This document shows, piece after piece, positions 23,581 through 34,002 of a DNA stretch of 64,000 nucleotides. Under the pieces are notes generated by a model that did no database searches, was not told where the DNA came from, and worked only from the letters and a program-made list of their open reading frames with translations. The stretch lies in contig JAHQRK010000006.1 of assembly GCA_019828595.1 (NCBI GenBank), positions 3,100,001 to 3,164,000 on the forward strand, read 5' to 3'. Position 1 is the stretch's first letter; each line of letters opens with the position of its first letter. This DNA comes from Aphanomyces cochlioides (taxonomy: Eukaryota; Oomycota; Saprolegniomycetes; Saprolegniales; Verrucalvaceae). The position numbers and the translations under genes were made by a program.

Positions 23581-24410
23581 TCATGTTGCGTCTCTTTATT
23601 TGAACAGCAGAATCTTTGTGTTTCCCAATATGTCGCTTTCTGTTGCATGTTCGTTGGACGAACGAATGATCGTAAGATTGACAATTAATTGGTCATTTCA
23701 AAAATTTTGGCTGGACTCTCGAATCTTCGCTATCCCCACTGAAAACATTATTTATTGGAGGTCAAAATGTTAAATGCTAGTGATTGAAAGTGAGAGTGGA
23801 TATATTATAAGGAGGAATGAGTTCAAAATGACCGTCTTTGGCTTCTGTTCTCGAGCAAATTCACAAGGAGAATGTGGCAACGTGTATGTCTGCTATCACT
23901 ACAAACAAATTCCCAAAAGGCTATTCGATGCATGGACTCGATGGATGGCGAGGAGCTCCTCATCACAAAGATGAGATATTCACCGAGCGTAGTTCAAGGA
24001 ATCATTTCGCATTGAGAGTGAGACACTGTCCAGTTTAGGATCTTCCAAGGAAGCGTGACAGAATAAAATTCAAGAGATTTATCCGTATCACACAAAGCTA
24101 TGCTCTCTTCAATATGTATTAAAGCCTGAAACACCTGTAGTGTCTTCAGGGTCCATGTGCAAGCTGTTCTACAAACTCATCTTGGTGTGTCGAAATTGAC
24201 CGTCGGAATTCTAAACCTGCACACCAAACTCTATATATCAATATTATAGTTTTATGCAGTATATCAATTGGAAAAGGTTTTTACATTTCCAAAATTGTCC
24301 AGTCTCTTCATAGTTTGGTTTCACTATACTATTCTAAAAATAAGTCAAAACTGTATTTTCTATGGATCTCTTTATTTCTGAATTATCTTGAGTCCAGAGA
24401 GAGAGAGGAT
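23581..24410. other. intergenic region
   Basis: 830 bases, AT-rich towards 24200-24400, upstream of the CTL gene. Small frames (23774-23974 plus) are not recognisable. Nothing else is seen. Confidence 0.4.
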
Positions 24411-26000
24411 ATGTTCTACAACAACAAAACGCCGCCGGCCGGCCGTCAGGACGCTGTGCCCATGGACGCGTTCGGAGCTCCCTATGCGGTAGCAGCTCCT
24501 GTTTCGCATCAATTCTCGGTTGGCAACGTTGCACCTTTGAAACCCTCAGTTGCGCCAACAACAGGTTTCCGAGACTGGCCGTTTGCTGTACTTTTTCTTG
24601 CGAACATTGCCGCCATTGTAGTGCTCGTGGTCGTGTATGGAACAAATCCGTTCAAGTCTGGCAATGACGTGACTTCGACATCCAACGTGTTTCCGATTTC
24701 CAACCATGATATGAAAACTATTGTGGCAGTCTGTGGCGTCTTGTCTCTGATTGCAGCCGTGTTGTCGTTTGTTATACTACAGTTTACAGTGCGATATGCG
24801 CGCCAAATGATCTTTGTGGCCCTGTGGGCAAGTGTCTTTTGGTGCTTTGCCTGCGCTATCTTTGCAGTAGCGAAGAAACAATACGTCTTGGCTATCATCA
24901 CCGCGCTACTTGGCTTGTTGTCCGTGTGCTATGCCATTGCAGTGCGAGATCGTATTCCATTTGCTGCTGCAAATTTGCAAGTTGCTGGCTCTGCGATTCG
25001 AAGCCATCCTTCCAACTATTTGATTGCATTTCTCTTCTTGATTGTCCAAATCGTTTGGGTTTTCATCTGGTTTGCCGTCGTCGTTGGCGTAACAAATAGG
25101 ATGTCTCAAGACTCGGCATCTAATGAAGTTGCTGGTACGACTCCGATCGGAGGACGCTGCCGTTTCCAATCCGACTGCTCAACCAACTATTGTCTTGACG
25201 GATTTTGCCAACAACGAAATGCTTATGCCCAACTCAAGAAGACATCCTACGTTGCTTACTTTTTCCTCTTGGTGTCATTTTTCTGGGGTGTTAATGTCTT
25301 CACCAACATCATCCACGTCACAGTGGCTGGTACTGTGGCCACCTGGTGGTACACGAGTGAGTCGAAAGGTGCAACTGGTGCATCCTTGAAGCGAGCGACG
25401 ACTACTTCGTTGGGATCGATTTGCTTAGGCTCTTTGATTGTTGCGATTCTTCAAGCGCTACGCCAACTAGCTGAAGAAGCGAGACGCCAAGGCGATTGCG
25501 CTGCCTGCATTGCCGAGTGCATCCTAAATTGCTTGCAGAGTCTGATGGAAACATTCAACCGATGGGCCTTTGTCTACGTCGGCATATATGGCTACAAGTT
25601 TGTCGACGCTGGCAAAGCTGTCATGCAATTATTCCACGACCGTGGCTTTGATGCAATTATCAACGATAGCTTGGTCAGCACTGCTTTGGGCTTTGCTGCG
25701 TTTGGCGTTGGATGCCTGTGCGCTCTGCTGGCTTTGGCCTACAACTACATTGATACGGCGAATCAATTCCAATACTCGCAGTACATCCTACCATTTGCCG
25801 GATTGCTCTTTGGCATTGGTATTTCGCTTGTGCCCTTGAGCGTCATTGACAGTGCCGTGGCGACCATTTATGTCTGCTTTGCTGAAGATCCTGCGGCATT
25901 ACAACAATCGCACCCGGAACATTTTGACGCATTGATGACTGAATGGCAGCGCATGTATCCCGAAATTATGCTGGCTTCCGGCTATTATGTTGTTGCTTAA
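24411..26000 (+). CDS. choline-transporter-like (CTL/SLC44) membrane protein
   Basis: 529 residues from the ATG at 24411 (MFYNNKTPPAG), in a single exon. An in-frame upstream extension from 24315 is AT-rich leader and unlikely to be translated. A polar N-terminal tail of about 55 residues is followed by TM1 (WPFAVLFLANIAAIVVLVVV) and about nine further hydrophobic segments. The CTL-family region is clear: FFWGVNVFTNIIHVTVAG, TWWY, TTTSLGSICLGSLI, then ATIYVCFAEDPAALQQSHPE near the end. CTL proteins transport choline or related amines across plasma or organelle membranes. An unusual Cys-rich loop (residues about 248-267, GGRCRFQSDCSTNYCLDGFC) lies between TM segments. Confidence 0.9.
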   Translation: MFYNNKTPPAGRQDAVPMDAFGAPYAVAAPVSHQFSVGNVAPLKPSVAPTTGFRDWPFAVLFLANIAAIVVLVVVYGTNPFKSGNDVTSTSNVFPISNHDMKTIVAVCGVLSLIAAVLSFVILQFTVRYARQMIFVALWASVFWCFACAIFAVAKKQYVLAIITALLGLLSVCYAIAVRDRIPFAAANLQVAGSAIRSHPSNYLIAFLFLIVQIVWVFIWFAVVVGVTNRMSQDSASNEVAGTTPIGGRCRFQSDCSTNYCLDGFCQQRNAYAQLKKTSYVAYFFLLVSFFWGVNVFTNIIHVTVAGTVATWWYTSESKGATGASLKRATTTSLGSICLGSLIVAILQALRQLAEEARRQGDCAACIAECILNCLQSLMETFNRWAFVYVGIYGYKFVDAGKAVMQLFHDRGFDAIINDSLVSTALGFAAFGVGCLCALLALAYNYIDTANQFQYSQYILPFAGLLFGIGISLVPLSVIDSAVATIYVCFAEDPAALQQSHPEHFDALMTEWQRMYPEIMLASGYYVVA

Positions 26001-26022
26001 GCATGTTTATCTAGATTATTTT

Positions 26023-26931
26023 CTAATGAAGAAATTGTTGAATCCATTCTTGGAGAGCAGGGGCGAGCTCCTTGACTCTAGTCTTTTGGATATTGTGTCC
26101 ACCGGTGGGGTATTCGATGCGAACGCCTGGCGGTAGCGCTTGGCCAAGTTCATGGATAATTGCTGGCTCAATGAAGGCGTCGTCTTTAGTCAATGCGAGA
26201 AACGTCGGCAGGTTTTTCGCTGCCACTTGCGCAACGACCGACTGAATATCCTGGAAATTCGTCGAGCCGATCCGCTGCAGAGCAAACGTGAAATCGTCGG
26301 TTGGAGTCTTCTTGGGGAATTTAAAGCTGTACAAGTAGAGCCACTTGTTGAGTAGAACAATGAAGCTACGCATTGCACTTGGTTGCTGGAGGAACTGCCC
26401 AAGGAACTGCAAAGGAGATCGACGCAGTGCAGTGTGAGGTCGTAGACCCACAGAAGTCAACAAAGCTAATCCACGAGCGGAGGGAGCAGTAGAAGCAATG
26501 CGCATGGCAGTATGGCCACCAAAAGAATGGCCCAAAATGATGGACGATTGAATTTGTAGACCGTCGAGCGCTTCCACGACGGCATTGGCCATGGACCGTT
26601 CGGTCAATCCATACGTACCACCTGCTGCATCAGCCGACGTGCGTCCATTGCCTGGTAAATCAAATGCAATCACATTCAACGACTCATTGACAAGTAGCGG
26701 CGCCAAGTACTTGAAATCGTTGTGAGATCCAGGCGCTCCATGGACCAAGACGATCGACGACGGCGTGTCCTGTGGGCCGTATTGAGTGTAGTGAAGCGGG
26801 ACGCCGTTGGCCAATTCAAACGAACGATGTGACGACGTATTGGAGAAGCGTCGAGTGGATTGCATCGTCCATGCCTTGAGCAAGGAGCGATGCTGGCGTG
26901 GCCCAACCATCCTTCCCATGGATGATGGCAT
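26023..26931 (-). CDS. alpha/beta hydrolase, probably mitochondrial
   Basis: 302 residues from the ATG at 26931, one exon. The N-terminal 35 residues (MPSSMGRMVGPRQHRSLLKA...) are rich in Arg/Ser with no acidic residue, as in a mitochondrial presequence. The hydrolase core has the oxyanion loop HGAPGS (about 64-69), FDLPGNGRTS, the nucleophile elbow GHSFGG with Ser136, an acid at about Asp250/251 (LTKDDAF) and the catalytic His279 (GGHNIQ). The triad is complete. The substrate is unknown; related proteins are epoxide hydrolases, esterases and ABHD-type enzymes. It is convergent with the CTL gene, with stops only 22 bp apart. Confidence 0.85.
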   Translation of the reverse strand: MPSSMGRMVGPRQHRSLLKAWTMQSTRRFSNTSSHRSFELANGVPLHYTQYGPQDTPSSIVLVHGAPGSHNDFKYLAPLLVNESLNVIAFDLPGNGRTSADAAGGTYGLTERSMANAVVEALDGLQIQSSIILGHSFGGHTAMRIASTAPSARGLALLTSVGLRPHTALRRSPLQFLGQFLQQPSAMRSFIVLLNKWLYLYSFKFPKKTPTDDFTFALQRIGSTNFQDIQSVVAQVAAKNLPTFLALTKDDAFIEPAIIHELGQALPPGVRIEYPTGGHNIQKTRVKELAPALQEWIQQFLH

Positions 26932-27589
26932 GACCAACAATTTGATCAAAACTCAAAAGTGAAATTTGTGTCGCGTCAACGTTTTTATTTTTAGATATCG
27001 ATCCATCTTCAAGCAACTTTTTATGGGAATGCTTGTACACTTCTACAAGTCGGTACCTTTTCTAATTCTCGATGCAACACAAGGCACTGCGACGACAAGA
27101 TTGCACTCATTTTCACTCACTGCAATGTGAAGAAGAGTCCCGTCAACTGTATTTGGCACACTGGAGTGTCCACGTCGCCTCAGGTTGCCTCTGTGAGATT
27201 TTCACAGTTTGAGTCCCCTCGCGCGGGCGAGACAAAAAGCGACAGAGATTGAGCTCATGTCTTAGTTGTGAGATCGCCAAGGAAGGAATCCTGCTCTGCT
27301 CAGCGACTTATACCCGACGGAATTTGCATGGCCTTGATGAAATCATTCGTCCAGGAAGTCTATAGCACTGATCAGTTGGTTAAACTAGAATCTTTGAGTT
27401 GAATTGCCTGGACCATCGATGGGCTTTGAGAGGGACTCTTGCCGTTTAAAGACCTCTGTTGCATCGGAAGCAAGGAACGAGTCTAGAGCTAGATCTCTCA
27501 GATAAGGACAACCTCATAGTGGAGTCATTTGAAGATGAATGTTGAATGTTATGTAGTTTAAGAATGTAGTGGAATGAAAAGTACTCGAC
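26932..27589. other. intergenic region
   Basis: 658 bases between the hydrolase start and the 3' end of the large membrane-protein gene. No open frame of interest; nothing else seen. Confidence 0.4.
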
Positions 27590-30500
27590 TCACTGTGTGA
27601 GTGGAATAGCAGAGAGTAGATGCACTTCGCCATCGCGTTCGAGGCGATCACGCTTCGCTTCAGGCTCTTCAATGGCAAAGAATCGCCAAATCTTTACATC
27701 AAAGACGTAGAAGATGTTGCGAACGCGGATGGAGAGAAGACCATTGATCGCTGCGGAAGCCGGATCAATGTAGTACAACTAGGAAGCAGTTTTTAGTCCT
27801 TCCGGACGACAAGGAACTTACATTTTGGTCAATCCAATGACCTGGTTCAAAGACATATTTGGCCGATGCGGACAAGAATAATGAATTTTGCCGAGTTGGG
27901 GGAAGCTTGGGATGCCGAAGACGTTCGTAGAGATAACAAACTACAATGGAGCCGATGCAAATGCCAACAAGGCTCATAAATCGCGAGAAACTTCCAATCG
28001 CCACAGTCCCTATTCACAATATGACCAAGGTCATTCCAAATAAAAAGCGTCATACCGCTGGAACAAACGACTTGAAAGTCAACTTGTGGCATGGAGCATT
28101 GTCGGTACATAGTAGCAGTATGAGTCGCTGGAGACACCCACGAGAGAAGCGCCGCGAGGCCCCAAATCAAAAAGTTACATTTGAACACATATGCAGGCGT
28201 ATATTGGGCAGTAAAGACCATGAGGAAGTCGCTGAGAACAAACCCAAGCCATGACACCTCTCCAGCTGCAATAAAAGTTTTGAAAATGCGCACAACCTTG
28301 TCGCTGGAGCTTTCGTTGGCGACAGCAGCTGAAGCAAAGAGCCAAACTTGGTTCGTTGTAATGAGAACCAAACTCTGAGTGCTGAGAAGACAAATGGCTG
28401 CTAGACTTCGAACAAACAGCAAAGTTCGTCCAATCCAGACTAAACCCGCGACTCGATTGAGCTCTAGGAGATTCAATCCTTCGACATAGCCCTTGTTCAC
28501 GAGGAGATAAATTGTTGCAAGGAGAGCCACGCAGATGATCACAGTCGTCACATAGACGCAAACATATCGGACGTAGGCAGCTACATTCACGGGAACTTCG
28601 AGAGGATTGACCAAACTCGACACGTCTGTCGATGTAGCAGTGATTATCTTGACATTGTCGATGTCGCCTTGAAAATCAATCACTTCGCGGTACACTGTGG
28701 CCCAGTCGTACATCAATGCCCAAGCTGCGTAATGGAATTGTGGATATGCTGGATCAAAGAGATTGTATCGAAGCAGAGTCATGCTGCCATTCGTAAACTT
28801 GCCGTACTGAACCATCTCGACGCCAAGTTTATAGACGTCGTCTCGAGCAACTCGAGCCATGGCTTGTAGAGCTGGCACCATGGTAGGATCGGGAAGGATG
28901 GAATCGTTGAGGAATGCCCTGACAGGAAAACCGATCATGTAATTTGCACACTGGACAGCTGTGGCCCCCGTCACTGTGCTACAGATCGCTGCGGTTTCGT
29001 TTGCTGTCACATTGTTGCGAACTAAATTCGCTCCGAGAACAGCATAAAGCCTCGACATGATTGACAGCGACACCGTCTCCTTCACATTTGAACCACATGC
29101 AGCTGTAATACTGGTGAAAAGAAGAGGACCACTGGCGAGCGGAGCGGGGGGAACATCATTGCAGAGAAGATTGCCACCCACAGTTTGTTTAATGCCATTA
29201 TTTTGCCACGGCGGAGGATAATACCCAATGTTGGGCACACCAGGAATACCTGTATATTGGTTTGCAAAGTCCACAGACAAGACACGCCACGCATAAACGG
29301 CGTCACGTGCTGCAACTGTAAACTTAGTCAATGACGGTGGAACTGGGACGTGCTTTAAATCCACGGATCCAAAAGGTCCAATAGTCCGCCGAAATACGCT
29401 GTAAGCCCCAACAGTAGTCAAGTCAGACGAGCGCATGGTTCCATTTTCGACTAAGATTGATTCAATTGTACGGTTGGCATATGCAAAAAGCGGTGCTTGG
29501 CGAATCAAACTTGCTCCATAAATTGAAGTAGTTGGGCTAGAAATAGCCCACAAGTCACTGGCGAATTGCCAATTCATTTTCATGCTCGTCTGGGCAGCGA
29601 GATTGAAAGTCCAGTTGGTGTATTTGTTGGTAAGAGAGTAAACTATGCCAAATGCGTTTTGGATATCGATAGTATCAACAATACCAATTGATTTGTAGTT
29701 TTGCCAGTCTGCTTCATATGTTTTCACGCCGAATGACTGCCAGTACTGCAGCTCGTCAACCTCAGAGACTTTTGAAGCCTGTACAGCTGCCCACCAGGCG
29801 GCACCCCCTGGTAGTTGGCTCAGAGGATTAGCAATGGCAGTGTCTAAAGACGTTCCCCAGCAAGTTCGCAGTCTTGGCCACTGTACATTGCGCAAAATTG
29901 GCTCCAAGTAGACAGCACCGTTGTTTGTGTATAGCTTCGCACAGCGAGCTTGTCTCGCTGCTGAATTGGCCATTTCCCATTTTTTCGTGAAATCAAGCCA
30001 ACAATACATCGTTGATATCCACGGAGTTATGCATGCGTCCATATTGCGGAGACCAGCAATCACCATCGACATATCTACGCCATCGGTAGATGCGGTGTTG
30101 GCAGCGTAGAGAGCCTTCATGTTGACTGTTACCAGCGTGGGTAGTGAAATTGAGAAGTTGGCGGTATCAATAAAGGCTGGATTATCCATAGAGACTGCCC
30201 CTTCCTTGGGACGAACGTACATTTGAGCGATATATATTCTCGCCAAGCAAATATGCTCTCTCGAAGCATTGTAGTTTGGCCACCAAAAGTCGTTGGCCAT
30301 GTTAGATGCTGTAATGTTTACGTAGGTGACGCTACCAAAGATTGTTGCACAGATGTATATAAAGCCGGCCAAGGTTACTAGGCGATTTGTCGGTTTGACG
30401 GCCTTCGTGTTAACAGAAGATGAGTTTGTCTTGCTGGAAGCGTTTTCATTCATGTCGAGGTTTAAATTCGGTGGTTCAAACACTTTCATGTTCCATTTGA

Positions 30501-33336
30501 TCGCACCACGAACATTTGTAGTCGCATTTCCAGCAACAACAAGCCATAGTTTGAGATCAAACACCTTATCACCGTAAGTAAGAAGCCCACACATAATACA
30601 TGTAGCGCGGTCGATAATCCAAGATCCATCCGAGAGGGTTTCTTGAGCTAGAAACGCTGTGGCTGTACCAGAGAGCAAGAGATGGCCTCCGGTCACTCGA
30701 TTGTGTGATGAAGGACGGAAGTATTGCCAGAGAGAATTTCCTATGAGCAAAACGATCGTGGACACGATTTGGACTGCAATAAGGGTAGTAGCACGTGAGA
30801 AATTGCCAATAGAGACTTGACCACTTGTACACACAATTGACGGCATCGCATTTATTGTGATAGCGCACTGTCGATTCAGTGATGATGAAATGTTAATGGG
30901 CGAAGCCACGTCAATAATAACGTAGATTAGCCACGAAAGACAAGTACTAATAGGAGCAAAGTACGGCCGAGAATGACGGATGCACAAGACGACGCAATCG
31001 TGGAAGACATACGATATCCACATGGCTTCCCCAGCAAGGAGCATTGATTGAAAAAACGAGCGAGGATCAAATTCAAAGTTTGCAAAGCCATACCACGTTT
31101 GGAAGTTTATTGGCGAAGTACTCAATAGAATCAAAGCAGTCATACCACGAACCATGAGCAGAGCTCGACCAAGCCAGACGGCTCCAACAATTCGATTAAA
31201 TTGAAAAAAGTTTCGGCCGACCACGCGAGCACGCAAGTAGAAGCTATAGGCAAGGACAAGTACACCGACAACTACAAGTATGTAGCTCACAACTACTGAG
31301 ACGACCCAGAGGTACTGACACGCGTTTTTCGATACTTCCAACGCTTGAGCTTGGATGATCATAGGAGAATACTTGTCTGAAATCAAGGGAATAATACCAG
31401 CGTCGCCTTCAAAGGAAACTACTTCGCGGTATGCCTGAGCCCATTCGTACACGTACATCCAGCCAAAGGTATCCCAAGTCGTGTCACCACCAAGGACAGG
31501 TTGTCGCAAAAATTGCGTCGTTGAGTCGGACGTATTGACTGCCAGTTGCATAGTGCTGACACCAAGGGCTTTGATATCAGCGTAAGCAGCTTGGGTCAAC
31601 GCAGAATTTGAATTTGCGCGATTAATAATTGCTGCTACTTGCGAAGCAGCACTAAAGACGACGTTACATGAGCTTTGCAGTGTCGGACACAGTGAGCATG
31701 AAGACGAATTTGTGGAAGTTGTGGCTGATGTAGCCCAAAGTGCAAATAGAGAATTGAAAGGATTTATATGAAATTGGTGACGTTGTTGCGTCGAGCACGA
31801 CACGTCGAACGCAAATGATGACTGGACAAAAGGCATAGGCCGACGAAATAGACAGGTTGGATCGCCACCCAAATACTGAAAAAATGGTTTTTGCCATGAC
31901 GACGGTACTGGATCCGAAGGAAGGGTCGGTATCGCATTTAGAGCCGCTGCTATCGAGTCGTCCGAATGAACAACTTGATCAAGAATGCTTTTAAAAGTTG
32001 AGTAGAGGGTGGTCAACGATGCTGGAGGCCGGACGAAGTACATGTCGATCGAGTTGAGAGGCCCAATGTTGCTGCGAATAAGTTGCACGCCGGTGTTGTT
32101 GGGCAAGTCAAGCATTTTTTCAAAGTCAGATTTACAAGTCGATGGATTTGGGTTCCAAGCGGGATCACAAGGTACGCAAGCATAGGAAGCTGGGTCTGCG
32201 AGGTAAGTAGAATAATTGCAAGGTGCTGTAAACCGTTGATGCTTGCTGTCACTTCGGATGAAGCTATATCCTTCAGTATTTGCCCTTGAGTAATCATTGA
32301 CAGTTTCCCAGTACATCATATTTGTCGTCCATTGACCCGTGCGTGAAATATACGACGAACGTTTGAGTGAAATGTTTTGAATCGAACCAAAAGCATTCTG
32401 AAGGCTCACTGTTTCGCGCATGCCCCATGAAAACCTGTTTGAAAATTGCATGGTGTAACGAGTGATGCCAGATTTTTGCCAGTACGCTACTTCAGAGTCA
32501 ACATTGACAAATGCGTTTTGCGTCGCGGCAATCCAGCGAAGTCCTTCCGGCGTCTTGCGCAATGCATTCCCAATTGTCGTGTTGAAAGGGCCACCAAATT
32601 GCAAAGTCGTGTAAGAGTTCCAATCGATCAAACGCATAATCGATTCCCAATAAACGGCACCGTTGTCTGCATATCGTGCTCTGCACCGTTTCTGACGCTG
32701 GTCTGTGTGGGCAACCTCCCAAATCCGAGTGAAATCTACCCAGCAATATTGCGTTGGTATTTGTTCAGGTCCAGTTTGGAGGCTACGAATCATTGAGGGC
32801 AAATCATAGCTGTATGCATCCAGGATAATTCGTGGGTAAACTGGAGTGACTGAAATTGGCGTGTAAAACTGAGAGTAATCTTTGAAGAGATTTGTCTTGG
32901 TAAGATCTAGCGATGAGGCATTCAAATTGAGCTGAGCATTGTACGCATCAATCACAAACGATTGTGCCCCCGATGCATTGAAACCACCCCACCAGAGGTC
33001 GTTGGACATGACAGGAGCCAACAGCGTTAGATAGACGCAACTTAGTACAAGCGTGAAGACAAGGTAGACCAGACCACCTCCAGCTTCAATCATTTCTGCC
33101 TTTGTGACAGCATTCGGATCTCCTGATGCGTCGCTGGCATTTGGGTCATGATAATGCTCGGCAGTCAATGAAAGCTGAGGCTTCGGAGCATTTCCCGTGA
33201 GCGATAGGCGGTGTTGAATTGGTTCAGTCGTGTCAACCAATTCACTGATCGTGTCAAACTCTTCAGACGAACATGGGTGGATGCGACCGGTCTTGGCAGG
33301 TCCGGGGGCACCTTCAATAGCCTTTGCACTCTCCAT
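27590..33336 (-). CDS. very large internally duplicated membrane protein, family unrecognised (copy 1, intact)
   Basis: Exons 33336-28056, 28009-27822 and 27778-27590 sum to 1886 codons (1885 aa), with introns of 46 and 43 nt near the 3' end. I do not recognise a named family. The protein is two tandem halves. Each half has one N-terminal membrane segment, a large non-membrane domain rich in N-glycosylation sequons and Cys, and a cluster of membrane segments. Matching landmarks are SNDLWWGGFNASG (near residue 111) and ANDFWWPNYNASRE (near 1010), QYCWVDF...W / MYCWLDF...W, and VGRNFFQFNRIVG (near 700) / VEGLNLLELNRVAG (near 1616). The second half ends in exons 2-3 with a further TM (GICIGSIVVCYLYERL) and a conserved tail ending LSAIPLTQ. 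The domains are presumably exposed to the outside or a lumen. Transport or receptor function is not established. Confidence 0.85.
28487..29616 (-). repeat. 1130-bp tract apparently identical to 37612-38741 (gene conversion)
   Basis: Read on the minus strand this tract matches the plus-strand tract at 37612-38741 with the same length and identical translation. Outside it, on both sides, the two genes differ at many synonymous and replacement sites. It lies wholly inside exon 1 of the intact gene. Confidence 0.85.
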
Positions 33337-34002
33337 GCAAATACAATGTGACGTTTAGGAGAGTGCTCCCAGAAGTTACAATGCAGTTACATTTTGAGGT
33401 GAGCTGAAGTGCAAAAATGACGAAAGGATAGATATGAAAAACGTTGGAATCTAAAAAAAACTTACTAAAAGCTAATGAAAACGATCTCGCAGGAGTAGAG
33501 CATACTTGGAGCTGTTCATGATGTAATATCGTGAATGACAATGAGGACTAAGTAAGTGTCTTCACTTGGACATTGAGAGTGTGAACAGTCACCCAAGATA
33601 GAGTTGGCATCATTGCTCAGAGTAAAGCATGGCGTCTTAAATTCGAACTCGAAGTGAGGAGACGCATGGCGGTTTCATAATTTCAAAGTGAGGAGACGCA
33701 TGGCGGTTTCAGATAAAACCTCCAAAGTCAAACTGCTGAACAAGGATGCTCAGTGTAATATAGGATGGGATTCTATTGTACTCTTCGATTCAACGTTTGT
33801 CAAGTGATGTTTTTACAATCCTAATCGACAAACGACAACGATAACCAGCGCTCCATCCTTATGTTGAAACAGTTCAGAAAAAAATCTTGAAACCGTCTAG
33901 TAACCGCTGTGCCCTTTGGAAACAACTTGTGCCCTGAATGGTGCCAAAGCATGAACATTTTGTCCAAACACACAGCAAACGCGATCAAGTCCAAAATTTG
34001 AA
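33337..34002. other. shared 5' region between head-to-head copies 1 and 2
   Basis: 666 bases separate the two divergent start codons, so any bidirectional promoter must be here. A 26-bp motif AAGTGAGGAGACGCATGGCG... is duplicated (see 33652-33711). No other element is recognised. Confidence 0.4.
33652..33711 (+). repeat. 26-bp direct repeat, period 34 bp
   Basis: Copies at 33652-33677 and 33686-33711 are identical (starting AAGTGAGGAGACGCATGGCG and ending TTTCA). They lie about midway between the two divergent genes. Confidence 0.8.

Noticed and set aside
28669..28869. Plus-strand frame in the large membrane gene, duplicated exactly at 38359-38559 (minus)
   Set aside because: It is the antisense shadow of the converted tract; its exact duplication reflects the tract, not a gene.
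29082..29315. Frame beginning MQHVTPFMRGV, repeated at 37913-38146
   Set aside because: It is an alternative frame inside the same converted tract of the large membrane gene; useful only as evidence of identity.
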